In this document: positions 1 to 5,798 of the stretch, piece by piece
Position numbering within the stretch: the first letter of the stretch is position 1
Layout of the letters: each line of letters begins with the position of its first letter
NCBI GenBank assembly: GCA_023391315.1
Contig: JAEWBD010000462.1
Location: 1 to 7,057 of the forward strand
DNA: 7,057 nucleotides
Source: Bacteroidota bacterium
GTDB lineage: Bacteria > Bacteroidota > Bacteroidia > Chitinophagales > Chitinophagaceae
Direction: 5' to 3'
Notes under the pieces: model-generated
Told to the model about the DNA's origin: nothing
The model's database searches: none
What the model saw: only the letters and a program-made list of their open reading frames with translations
Made by a program: the position numbers and the translations under genes

Positions 1-201
1 GTTTACCGTTTCATTCATTTTAAGCTGGAAAAAGATTTCTGCTGCACGGTCGAGCGGATCAACAAAGCGGCACTTACTTTCAATAAACAAACGCACTTCA
101 CCGCTTGTTTGCTGCTCAGCCTCACGAATGGCATCAAGAATTTTTGTTTGTTCTTCCTGCGAAAAAAATTTTTGCTGCTTAGATTTAAATAAAGAAAACA
201 T
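1..201 (-). CDS. TPM-domain (DUF477) protein, N-terminal part
   Basis: This is a partial gene: translation starts at ATG 201 and reads leftward off the window after 67 codons. The residues seen include TSGEVRLFIE (about 28-37) and DPLDRAAEIFF (about 43-53). They match the start of the TPM domain (formerly DUF477), where a T-S-G-E-[IV]-R segment is followed by a D-P-hydrophobic-D-R-A stretch. There is no signal peptide or membrane segment in the visible part, so it resembles the short cytoplasmic TPM proteins that sit next to lemA in Bacteroidota rather than the secreted, membrane-anchored ones. lemA ends 9 bases upstream on the same strand, so the two are probably cotranscribed, lemA first. 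The biochemical role of this subgroup is not established; some plant and bacterial TPM proteins have been described as phosphatases or photosystem repair factors, which cannot be carried over here. Confidence 0.85.
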   Translation of the reverse strand, partial: MFSLFKSKQQKFFSQEEQTKILDAIREAEQQTSGEVRLFIESKCRFVDPLDRAAEIFFQLKMNETVN

Positions 202-210
202 TAGCAAAAA

Positions 211-822
211 TTATTTTTTATCAAAATCTACAGATGGAGCTTTTTCCGCACCGGCATCAGCCTGGAAAGGTTGTTTGGGCGTGAATCCAAACCATCCTGC
301 ATAAAAGTTATTCGGGAATGTTCTGATAGTGGTATTATATTCCTGCACAGCCGTATTAAAATCGTTCCTGGCCACTTTAATGCGGTTTTCAGTGCCTTCC
401 AATTGTACCTGTAAGCCACGAAATGCATCATTAGCCCGGAGGTTAGGATAATTTTCTGTTACTACCAATAACCTGCCAAGCGCCTGTGACAATTGTCCCT
501 GGGCCTGTTGAAATTCCTGTAATTTTTCAGGTGTAAGATCGTTGGGATCCACTTTTACCTGCGTGGCAGATGCCCTTGCTTTAATAACATTTTCCAGCGT
601 AGTTTGTTCAAAATTAGCTTCACCTTTTACAGTGCTAACAAGATTGGGTATTAAATCGCTGCGGCGCTGGTATTCACTTTGAACATTTGCAAATTTTGCT
701 TTTACGTTCTCATCAAGTGCCACACCTTTTTTCTGGAAAGCGATCGAACCACAACCTACACATCCCCCAATAAGAACAATTAATCCCAGAATTACTATAA
801 GAGCCAAATTTTTTGTTTTCAT
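211..822 (-). CDS. lemA: LemA family protein
   Basis: The product has 203 residues, a usual length for LemA. A hydrophobic N-terminal segment (about 6-24) would anchor it in the membrane with the rest outside the cytoplasm. It ends in a GGCVGCG stretch (19-25) that could be read as a weak lipobox. The family core follows: LDENVKAKFANVQSEYQRRSDLIPNLV (about 36-62), then a helical bundle with VTENYPNLRA (121-130), and a C-terminal GWFGFTPKQPFQ...GAEKAPSVDF segment (about 176-200) typical of the family. LemA proteins are long three- to four-helix bundles of uncertain function. Genetic neighbourhood usually ties them to TPM-domain proteins, as here. The start at 822 is the first ATG before the hydrophobic segment. 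The upstream gap to the cupin gene (120 bases) shows no convincing terminator or promoter. Confidence 0.95.
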   Translation of the reverse strand: MKTKNLALIVILGLIVLIGGCVGCGSIAFQKKGVALDENVKAKFANVQSEYQRRSDLIPNLVSTVKGEANFEQTTLENVIKARASATQVKVDPNDLTPEKLQEFQQAQGQLSQALGRLLVVTENYPNLRANDAFRGLQVQLEGTENRIKVARNDFNTAVQEYNTTIRTFPNNFYAGWFGFTPKQPFQADAGAEKAPSVDFDKK

Positions 823-878
823 TACTGATTGAATTTTTGTTAAAGATAGCTATCAAAACAAATACCTCTTCTGCAAAT

Positions 879-893
879 ATGACGAGACGTCAT
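879..893. repeat. 15-base dyad upstream of lemA
   Basis: ATGACG and CGTCAT form a perfect 6-bp inverted repeat separated by AGA, 57 bases upstream of the lemA start. A second palindrome, GATAGCTATC, lies at 845-854, closer to lemA. On the plus strand the 15-base dyad is followed four bases later by seven T (898-904), but no plus-strand gene precedes it. A protein-binding site is therefore at least as likely as a terminator. No regulator can be named. Confidence 0.3.
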
Positions 894-942
894 TCCATTT
901 TTTTGATACCAGGCTGCAATTTGGTTAAAGCAGCTTATACTA

Positions 943-1596
943 TTACTTAAGCGCAAGCAAAACAAAGCTTGCTTTTGTATTTTGTTTATTGATGAGTGGT
1001 ATTTTGTTGCCCGGTGTAAAAAAGAGAAAATCTCCAGCCGCCATTTTTTTGGTTGTTTCTATTTCACCTGCAATACAAATGAGCAGGTAAGCGCAATGGC
1101 CGGCCGGTATTGTTAAAGACTGGTTGGGTTCTATATCTAATTTATAAACATTAACGAGTTGCTCCTCAATAGCAGTTGTAAGGTTTTGCTGCTGAAGCAA
1201 AGTGCAGGCATCCGGCGAGGCGGAAGTTTTTACCAGCTCAATATCCATTACATGAAAAACATTGCTACTATCATTATATACCCGGTGTGTAACAGGCTTT
1301 GCCGCATAATCCATGTATAAAACCTGTTGCGGGTAAACCCTGGCAGGCAGCTGGCTCTGGCCAGCCATTACTTCAGCGCCCATTACTGATTGCGATAAAA
1401 ACACGATGACTGAAGGTGTTGCATGAATATGATATAAGCTTGTATCACCCGGAGCAAGGTGTACATCCAGTAACCGCACATAGTCATTTTCCAGCACTTT
1501 TTTATGCCTGGGTTCTTCCACTACAGGTACCTGCGCCTGCAGCATGCCGGTTGCGTTACTTAATAAAAGTATGAGTACAATTTTTTTATAATTCAT
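943..1596 (-). CDS. Exported bicupin-like protein
   Basis: The 217-residue product begins with a Sec-type signal peptide: Lys4-Lys5, a hydrophobic core 6-13, and a likely cut after LQA (21). The first cupin barrel spans about 35-120. Motif 1 contributes PGDTSLYHIH (49-58) with His56 and His58, and motif 2 contributes KPVTHRVYN (100-108) with His104 and Asn108. The glutamate normally found a few residues after HxH is absent (ATPSV follows), so three histidines would form the metal site. A second beta-rich half (about 150-217) has IPAGHCAYLLICIAGEIE and a later AAGDFLFFTPGNKIPLI segment. This resembles a second cupin, or the C-terminal barrel of type I mannose-6-phosphate isomerase, but lacks an HxH pair. 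Substrate and reaction are unknown. It probably acts in the periplasm. It is separate from lemA downstream (120 bases) and divergent from eno. Confidence 0.75.
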   Translation of the reverse strand: MNYKKIVLILLLSNATGMLQAQVPVVEEPRHKKVLENDYVRLLDVHLAPGDTSLYHIHATPSVIVFLSQSVMGAEVMAGQSQLPARVYPQQVLYMDYAAKPVTHRVYNDSSNVFHVMDIELVKTSASPDACTLLQQQNLTTAIEEQLVNVYKLDIEPNQSLTIPAGHCAYLLICIAGEIETTKKMAAGDFLFFTPGNKIPLINKQNTKASFVLLALK

Positions 1597-1829
1597 AGCA
1601 GAATTTTAATGACAACAGTTAATCGAAGTAAGTTAAACTTATTTAATGCATTTTCAACAGGTACTTTTTCATGAATAACCTTTAATTCCAACAACAGTTT
1701 TTCATGTCGCAATAACATTGTTTCTTTGCAACGCTTAAACCAACAAGTACAGGTTGTACAAAAGTATCAACCGCTATGCGGCTTTCCGGGATACATCCTG
1801 TTCGGATAAATCAAAATAAAATTAATATT
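1597..1829. promoter_or_regulatory. Divergent control region between the cupin gene and eno
   Basis: These 233 bases separate the divergent starts of the cupin gene and eno, so both promoters should be here. No clean TTG / TAnnTTTG pair is seen; the nearest plus-strand element is TTTCTTTG (1721-1728), one mismatch from TAnnTTTG but without a good upstream box. Other structure is an inverted repeat GTACA-GGT-TGTAC (1747-1759), a short hairpin CCGC-TAT-GCGG (1771-1781) in the presumed eno leader, and three copies of CAACAG (1613-1618, 1655-1660, 1692-1697), the last two each followed by a TTTTTCATG run. The bases just before the eno ATG are A/T-only, as is common at Bacteroidota starts that lack a Shine-Dalgarno sequence. 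Confidence 0.4.
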
Positions 1830-3116
1830 ATGAGCAGCATTGTAAAAATTCATGCAAGACAAATTCTTGACAGCCGCGGCAATCCTACCGTAGAAGCTGA
1901 TGTTATAACAGAAGCGGGCTTTTTAGGCCGTGCAGCCGTGCCAAGCGGCGCCTCAACAGGTATTCATGAAGCGGTGGAACTGCGTGATGACGATGCCAAA
2001 GTGTACACCGGGAAAGGTGTTTTAAAAGCTGTATCAAACGTAAATAAAATTATTGCGGATAAACTTGCTGGTTTTGAAGTGAGCGATCAAACCGGCCTTG
2101 ATGCCAAACTGATTGAGATTGATGGCACCGAAAATAAAAGTAAACTGGGCGCAAACGCCACACTTGCCGTTTCTATGGCAGCTGCAAAAGCTGCTGCGCA
2201 GGAAGCAGGCCTGCCATTGTACCGTTATATAGGCGGCACTAACGCACATATTCTTCCCATGCCTTTAAAGAATATTTTAAACGGCGGCGTACATGCTGAT
2301 AATAAAATAGATTACCAGGAATATATGATCGTTCCGGTTGGTGCAGATAGTTTCAGCGAAGGCCTGCGCTGGGGCGTTGAAATCTTTCATAAACTTAAAA
2401 GTGTTTTAAAGAAAAAGGGTTACAGCACCAACGTGGGGGATGAAGGTGGTTTTGCGCCCGATATTCAAAGCAATGAAGAAGCCATTGAAACGGTGTTGCA
2501 GGCCATTGAAGATGCGGGTTATAAAGCAGGTTCACAAATTGGTATTGCCTTGGATGCGGCGAGCAGTGAAATGATGAAAGATGGCAAAAACTATACTTTC
2601 TATAAAAGCTCAAAGAAAGTAATCACCAGCGATGAAATGGTGGCTTACTGGACAGAATGGGTGAATAAATATCCTATTATTTCCATTGAAGATGGCATGG
2701 CCGAAGAAGATTGGGACGGATGGAAAAAATTAACCGATGCCATTGGCAGCAAAGTTCAGTTGGTTGGTGATGATTTATTCGTAACCAATACTAAAATTTT
2801 ACAACGTGGCATTGATAATGGCATTGCCAACAGTATTCTTATTAAGGTAAACCAGATTGGCACTATTACAGAAACCATTAATGCTGTTCAGCTTGCACAA
2901 ACAAATGGCTACACAACCATTATGAGCCACCGCAGCGGCGAAACAGAAGATACCACTATTGCTGATTTAGCGGTTGCTTTAAACTGCGGCCAGATTAAAA
3001 CCGGCTCTGCTTCCCGCACCGACCGTATGGCTAAATACAACCAGTTATTGCGTATTGAAGAAGAATTAGGCAAGAGCGGCGTTTACCCCAAAGGAAAAAT
3101 TAAGTTCGCCAAATAA
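1830..3116 (+). CDS. eno: Enolase (phosphopyruvate hydratase)
   Basis: Enolase catalyses the reversible dehydration of 2-phosphoglycerate to phosphoenolpyruvate, a cytoplasmic step of glycolysis and gluconeogenesis. The product has 428 residues, full length for bacterial enolase. The start HARQILDSRGNPTVE (8-22) is typical. Catalytic and ligand residues can be placed by motif: His155 in NGGVHADN, Glu164 in QEYM, Glu205 in GDEGGFAP, the Mg ligands Asp242 (LDAASSE), Glu287 (SIEDGM) and Asp314 (GDDLF), Lys339 in the ILIKVNQIGT signature, His367-Arg368-Ser369, and Lys390 in GQIKTGS. Nothing essential is missing. An in-frame ATG 18 codons earlier (1776) is rejected because those residues precede the conserved enolase N-terminus and are not enolase-like; the start at 1830 follows an A/T-only stretch. 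A strong terminator lies about 30 bases after the stop. Confidence 0.98.
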   Translation: MSSIVKIHARQILDSRGNPTVEADVITEAGFLGRAAVPSGASTGIHEAVELRDDDAKVYTGKGVLKAVSNVNKIIADKLAGFEVSDQTGLDAKLIEIDGTENKSKLGANATLAVSMAAAKAAAQEAGLPLYRYIGGTNAHILPMPLKNILNGGVHADNKIDYQEYMIVPVGADSFSEGLRWGVEIFHKLKSVLKKKGYSTNVGDEGGFAPDIQSNEEAIETVLQAIEDAGYKAGSQIGIALDAASSEMMKDGKNYTFYKSSKKVITSDEMVAYWTEWVNKYPIISIEDGMAEEDWDGWKKLTDAIGSKVQLVGDDLFVTNTKILQRGIDNGIANSILIKVNQIGTITETINAVQLAQTNGYTTIMSHRSGETEDTTIADLAVALNCGQIKTGSASRTDRMAKYNQLLRIEEELGKSGVYPKGKIKFAK

Positions 3117-3143
3117 TTATTCACATATTCACACGTTAGTATT

Positions 3144-3189
3144 AATCGTTGACAGAAGTTGTAATTTTATTCTGTCAACGATTTTTTGT
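3144..3189 (+). terminator. Intrinsic terminator after eno
   Basis: A perfect 14-bp stem (3144-3157 with 3170-3183), whose core is CGTTGACAGAA / TTCTGTCAACG, encloses a 12-base loop and is followed by a T-rich run (ATTTTTTGTT). This is a strong rho-independent terminator for eno. It ends directly at the divIC start codon (3191), so any divIC promoter must overlap it or divIC must rely on read-through. The loop holds TAATTTTA (3162-3169), one mismatch from the TAnnTTTG box, but no good -33 box precedes it. Confidence 0.85.
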
Positions 3190-3190
3190 T

Positions 3191-3523
3191 ATGGGAACAG
3201 TAAAAAGTACAATCAGGCTTTTCAAAAACAAATATCTTATTGTTTTAACGGCGTTTGCCATTTTAATGCTGTTTATAGACCATAATGATATTTTTCAGCA
3301 GTTGGAACGCCGCAAACAATTAAATGAACTGCTTGCCAGCAAAGCATTTTACGAGAAAAAAATAGAGCAAACCAAAAAGAACCTCTCCGATCTTCAGCAT
3401 AACGCCGCAGCGCTTGAAAAATATGCCAGGGAAAAATATTATTTAAAAAGAGATAATGAAGATCTCTTTATAGTGCCATCCACAGCGGGTGACCAAAAAA
3501 ATAACGGGGCAAACAATAATTAG
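3191..3523 (+). CDS. Septum formation initiator, DivIC/FtsB family
   Basis: The product is a 110-residue single-pass membrane protein of the DivIC/FtsB family, which works with FtsL and FtsQ/DivIB in the divisome to activate septal peptidoglycan synthesis. A short basic cytoplasmic start (MGTVKSTIRLFKNK) leads into one membrane helix (about 15-29). A Gln/Lys/Glu-rich coiled coil follows (about 35-78), then the family's conserved ending ALEKYAREKYYLKRDNEDLFIV (about 74-95), and a disordered Asn-rich tail. The ATG at 3191 is preferred: an in-frame TTG at 3149 would place the start inside the eno terminator stem and add 14 unrelated residues. Location directly after eno is a recurrent arrangement in several bacterial phyla. 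Either the divIC or ftsB name could be used. Confidence 0.88.
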   Translation: MGTVKSTIRLFKNKYLIVLTAFAILMLFIDHNDIFQQLERRKQLNELLASKAFYEKKIEQTKKNLSDLQHNAAALEKYAREKYYLKRDNEDLFIVPSTAGDQKNNGANNN

Positions 3524-3608
3524 AACATTACTGCCGTTTAATCAATAGTTCTTATCAAGTACCTGTAAGAAAACTGGTAATAAATTCGTTCACCAAAAAG
3601 TTTGAGCT

Positions 3609-3839
3609 ATGCCAAATTTTACACCTGAAGACTTATTGTTATACCTGGCCGGAGAGTTGAATGAAGCGCAAAACAAAACCATTGAGGAAGAGTTAAAGAC
3701 CAACTGGGTTTTGCGTGAAAAATTCAATGTGCTGAAAGAAGCAGGCAAACGTGTTGATGCTATGAAGCTGCAGTCTCCTGCAAAACAAACATTGCAAAAT
3801 ATTATGCGTTATGCCATGCGCAAGCCGGTGAAGGCATAA
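3609..3839 (+). CDS. Small protein resembling the N-terminal part of an anti-sigma factor, without zinc ligands
   Basis: This 76-residue protein has no signal peptide, membrane helix or cysteine. Residues 7-45 (EDLLLYLAGELNEAQNKTIEEEL...REKFNVLKE) form a helical pattern like the start of zinc-finger anti-sigma factors (zf-HC2: a D-L-L-L-Y-L-x-G-E-L segment, then an amphipathic helix). The C-x2-C zinc pair and the downstream transmembrane and periplasmic parts are missing. The C-terminus is basic (RYAMRKPVKA). It may be a small cytoplasmic regulator, but this is inference from the pattern; I do not recognise a named family. It is flanked by divIC (85 bases upstream) and nth (60 bases downstream), with a terminator hairpin after it, so it looks like its own transcription unit. 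No sigma factor gene is nearby. Coding status is supported by its clean boundaries, the following terminator and sensible protein composition. Confidence 0.7.
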   Translation: MPNFTPEDLLLYLAGELNEAQNKTIEEELKTNWVLREKFNVLKEAGKRVDAMKLQSPAKQTLQNIMRYAMRKPVKA

Positions 3840-3848
3840 ATTTAACTG

Positions 3849-3878
3849 TTGAAAAAAATCTGTTCATGACTAATTTCG
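3849..3878 (+). promoter_or_regulatory. Candidate nth promoter overlapping a terminator
   Basis: TTG (3849-3851) and TAATTTCG (3871-3878) are separated by 19 bases, which fits the Bacteroidota pattern TTG-N17 to 23-TAnnTTTG with one mismatch. Transcription would start around 3884, inside the right arm of the hairpin at 3852-3899. The nth mRNA would then have a leader of roughly 15 bases made of the right arm and its U-run and could not form the hairpin. The assignment rests on consensus matching only. Confidence 0.4.
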
Positions 3879-3899
3879 TGGCCACGAACAGATTTTTTT
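3852..3899 (+). terminator. Intrinsic terminator between the 76-residue gene and nth
   Basis: A perfect 14-bp stem pairs AAAAAAATCTGTTC (3852-3865) with GAACAGATTTTTTT (3886-3899), with partial pairing continuing inward. Seven T at the 3' side make it a good rightward terminator, and the matching seven A at the 5' side give it a terminator form on the other strand too. A second, exclusive fold is possible from the palindrome TTCGTGGCCACGAA (3875-3888). The nth ATG begins at 3900, with no base between the T-run and the start codon. Confidence 0.8.
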
Positions 3900-4562
3900 A
3901 TGACACGTAAAGAGCGGTTTCAATTTTGTATTGACTATTTTGAAGAACATTTTCCCATCGCCGAAACCGAACTGGAATATAAAAACCCTTATCAATTATT
4001 GGTAGCTGTAATTCTTTCTGCCCAGTGCACTGATAAGCGTGTAAACCTTACCACACCCGCCATCTTTCAAAAATATCCTTCTGCCAAAGCATTATCCGAA
4101 GCAAGCTTTGAAGAATTGTTTCCATATATAAAAAGTATTTCTTATCCTAACAATAAAACCAAACATTTAATAGGCATGGCGCAAATGCTTATAAATGATT
4201 TTGGCGGCGAAGTGCCTATGACGGTGGAAGAATTAATGAAGCTGCCCGGCGTTGGCCGTAAAACCGCCAATGTAATTACTTCGGTTGTGGATAAGCAGCC
4301 AAACATGGCTGTGGATACACATGTGTTTCGGGTGGCGGCAAGAATTGGTTTAACGGTGAATGCGAAGACACCGTTGGCCACAGAAAAACAGTTGATTGCT
4401 TTTATTCCAAGAGAACTTATCCATAAAGCGCATCACTGGCTTATTTTGCATGGCAGGTATATATGCGTGGCAAGAAATCCGAAATGCGGCGAATGCGGTT
4501 TAAAGCCCGCATGCAAATATTATAATGCTGTTATAAAGAAAAAAATGGCAGAAAAAAACTAA
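3900..4562 (+). CDS. nth: Endonuclease III (DNA glycosylase / AP lyase)
   Basis: The enzyme removes oxidised pyrimidines from DNA and nicks the resulting abasic site, starting base excision repair. The product has 220 residues, close to the family norm. The helix-hairpin-helix LMKLPGVGRKTANVI (112-126) carries the catalytic lysine Lys121. The catalytic aspartate is Asp139 in VDTHVFRV. The C-terminal [4Fe-4S] loop is intact, with Cys189, Cys196, Cys199 and Cys205 in the C-x6-C-x2-C-x5-C spacing. LLVAVILSAQCTDKRVN (33-49) is the usual N-terminal region. The ATG at 3900 immediately follows the T-run of a terminator hairpin, so there is no room for a Shine-Dalgarno site. The end lies 17 bases from the stop of the convergent kinase gene, with no hairpin in between. 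Confidence 0.97.
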   Translation: MTRKERFQFCIDYFEEHFPIAETELEYKNPYQLLVAVILSAQCTDKRVNLTTPAIFQKYPSAKALSEASFEELFPYIKSISYPNNKTKHLIGMAQMLINDFGGEVPMTVEELMKLPGVGRKTANVITSVVDKQPNMAVDTHVFRVAARIGLTVNAKTPLATEKQLIAFIPRELIHKAHHWLILHGRYICVARNPKCGECGLKPACKYYNAVIKKKMAEKN

Positions 4563-4579
4563 GCTTAATTGTATCGCCG

Positions 4580-5674
4580 TTAATTCACTGCTTTTTTTAA
4601 TTTAATATTCAGGTCAATAAAAATCTTTTCCGTTTCTATCATCATTTTAAGCTCGTGGCTTTCCGGGTAAATGAGTTTTAATCTCCTGGAGATATTCTGC
4701 AAAATCACGTTCCGGCCATTGGTAAGCGACGATGTTTCTATAGGTTTTGTCCAGGCCAGCTTTATATTAATCACTTCATTCTGCACAGCAATAATTATGT
4801 TGAGCATGGGATCTTTAATAGTATAACTACACAGTTGTTTAAAAGCATTTTCAACAAGCGGCAGAATTATAAAAGGGGCAATCGTTTCATTGGCAAAAGA
4901 GCCATGCACCGAACAGTTTACACGAATCTCTTTTTCAGCGGTTAACTTTTCAAGATCAATATACTGCTGCAGCAATTCAATCTCTTTTCGCAGCGGCACT
5001 TTGGATGAAGTGTTCTCATATAAAATATACAACAGTAAATGCCTTATTTTTTTCATAGATTGTGCTGCTACCAACGGCCGTTCGTTAGCAATTATTTCCA
5101 TACGGGTTAACAAATCGGTAAGAAAGGCTGGCTGAATAGCTTTTTCCTCGTCGGGCTTAAGTTTCAGTTTCTCCTGTTCAAGCAGGTCAAGCTCCTGCTG
5201 TTTTATATAATAAAGTTTGCCAAGCTTAATAGAAGCGGCCACACATCCTTCCATATTTATCTGGCTGAATAAAAGAAAAAAATCAGAAGGATAAAGCTTA
5301 TAACTGCCAACTTCCAGCTTCATGCCAAACAAGCCCCGTATATGTGGCACTATATATTTTGCATTGAGATAATAAAAAAGTATAAAGGCGAGACTTGCTA
5401 AAAGCCATAAAAACAACATGCCTGCATACCTGCCTTTATGCAGGAATTTCGGGAACAGGTAATAAATAATAAAGTAACAGAAACACATATCAAGTGGTGT
5501 GGTTTCCGCCACTTCAACAAATGCAGCAAAAAAACTTTTTCCAAACCCCCATCTTGGCTCCATAACTATAGCCGACATGAGCGCATAATATACTATCCAC
5601 AAAAACCAAAACACAGCATGCCTGCTTAAGCGGTAGTTTGGATTATTGGAAAAGATAAAAGGATGAATCTTCAT
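4580..5674 (-). CDS. LytS/YehU-type membrane histidine kinase homologue, probable pseudokinase
   Basis: The 364-residue product has an N-terminal membrane part with likely helices at about 19-38, 58-75 and 84-104 and a hydrophobic stretch near 130-150. A Gln/Glu/Lys-rich linker (about 156-178) then leads to a His_kinase (PF06580) and HATPase-like region. The family's phosphoacceptor motif (Q-I-N-P-H-F-L-F-N) is here AIQPAFLTDLL (179-189): Ala183, codon GCC, stands where the histidine should be. The dimerisation region RHLLLYILYEN...VPLRKEIELLQQYIDLEKL (about 211-244) is well kept. The N-box LPLVENAFKQL (271-281) retains Glu275 and Asn276. The G-box (normally G-x-G-L-x-N) reads NVILQN (322-327), with both glycines lost. 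The frame is intact, so it is not a decaying pseudogene. It may sense or scaffold rather than autophosphorylate, perhaps with the canonical kinase encoded divergently at 5995. Confidence 0.85.
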   Translation of the reverse strand: MKIHPFIFSNNPNYRLSRHAVFWFLWIVYYALMSAIVMEPRWGFGKSFFAAFVEVAETTPLDMCFCYFIIYYLFPKFLHKGRYAGMLFLWLLASLAFILFYYLNAKYIVPHIRGLFGMKLEVGSYKLYPSDFFLLFSQINMEGCVAASIKLGKLYYIKQQELDLLEQEKLKLKPDEEKAIQPAFLTDLLTRMEIIANERPLVAAQSMKKIRHLLLYILYENTSSKVPLRKEIELLQQYIDLEKLTAEKEIRVNCSVHGSFANETIAPFIILPLVENAFKQLCSYTIKDPMLNIIIAVQNEVINIKLAWTKPIETSSLTNGRNVILQNISRRLKLIYPESHELKMMIETEKIFIDLNIKLKKAVN

Positions 5675-5705
5675 CTGCTATAAAAAATTGGGTATGGTAA
5701 AGTAA

Positions 5706-5788
5706 ATTGAATTTTTAATCCGGCTCTAAAAAAAGTACAGGTGGTAAAAACCACCCGTAGTTGTCTAAAATGAGAAAAAAAATTCAAT
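5706..5788. repeat. Outer inverted repeat co-centred on the leader hairpin
   Basis: ATTGAATTTTT (5706-5716) and AAAAATTCAAT (5778-5788) are perfect 11-bp complements. The midpoint (5747) coincides with the midpoint of the inner hairpin at 5736-5759. Both arms are A/T-rich, which lowers significance, but the common centre suggests either a two-tier RNA fold or a symmetric operator. Confidence 0.45.
5728..5759 (-). terminator. Leftward terminator or attenuator in the pseudokinase leader
   Basis: Read on the minus strand, TACGGGTGGT (5759-5750) pairs with ACCACCTGTA (5745-5736) around a TTTT loop. This gives a 10-bp stem with a single G-U wobble, followed by one C and seven T (5734-5728). On the plus strand the wobble becomes an A-C mismatch and no T-run follows, so the structure is specific to leftward RNA. 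It ends 53 bases before the pseudokinase start, with no leftward gene upstream to terminate, which points to an attenuator or to the end of a short RNA. The GGGTGGT arm could alternatively pair with ACCATACCC (minus strand, 5698-5690), with a two-base bulge, near the start codon. Confidence 0.6.
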
Positions 5789-5798
5789 CCTTATGCCT

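Noticed and set aside
1776..1829. N-terminal extension of enolase from ATG 1776
   Set aside because: The 18 added residues are not enolase-like and the first codons lie in a small hairpin. The ATG at 1830 gives the standard enolase N-terminus after an A/T-only stretch.
2034..2613. Open frames on the minus strand within eno
   Set aside because: They are antisense to a clear enolase, have low-quality compositions (Cys-, His- and Phe-rich) and no independent start context.
3149..3190. TTG start giving a longer DivIC protein
   Set aside because: It lies inside the perfect stem of the eno terminator, and the extra residues do not fit the short basic start expected before the membrane helix.
4493..4512. 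Inverted repeat ATGCGG / CCGCAT near the end of nth
   Set aside because: It lies in the codons of the iron-sulphur cluster loop and has no T-run after it, so it is explained by coding constraint rather than a terminator.
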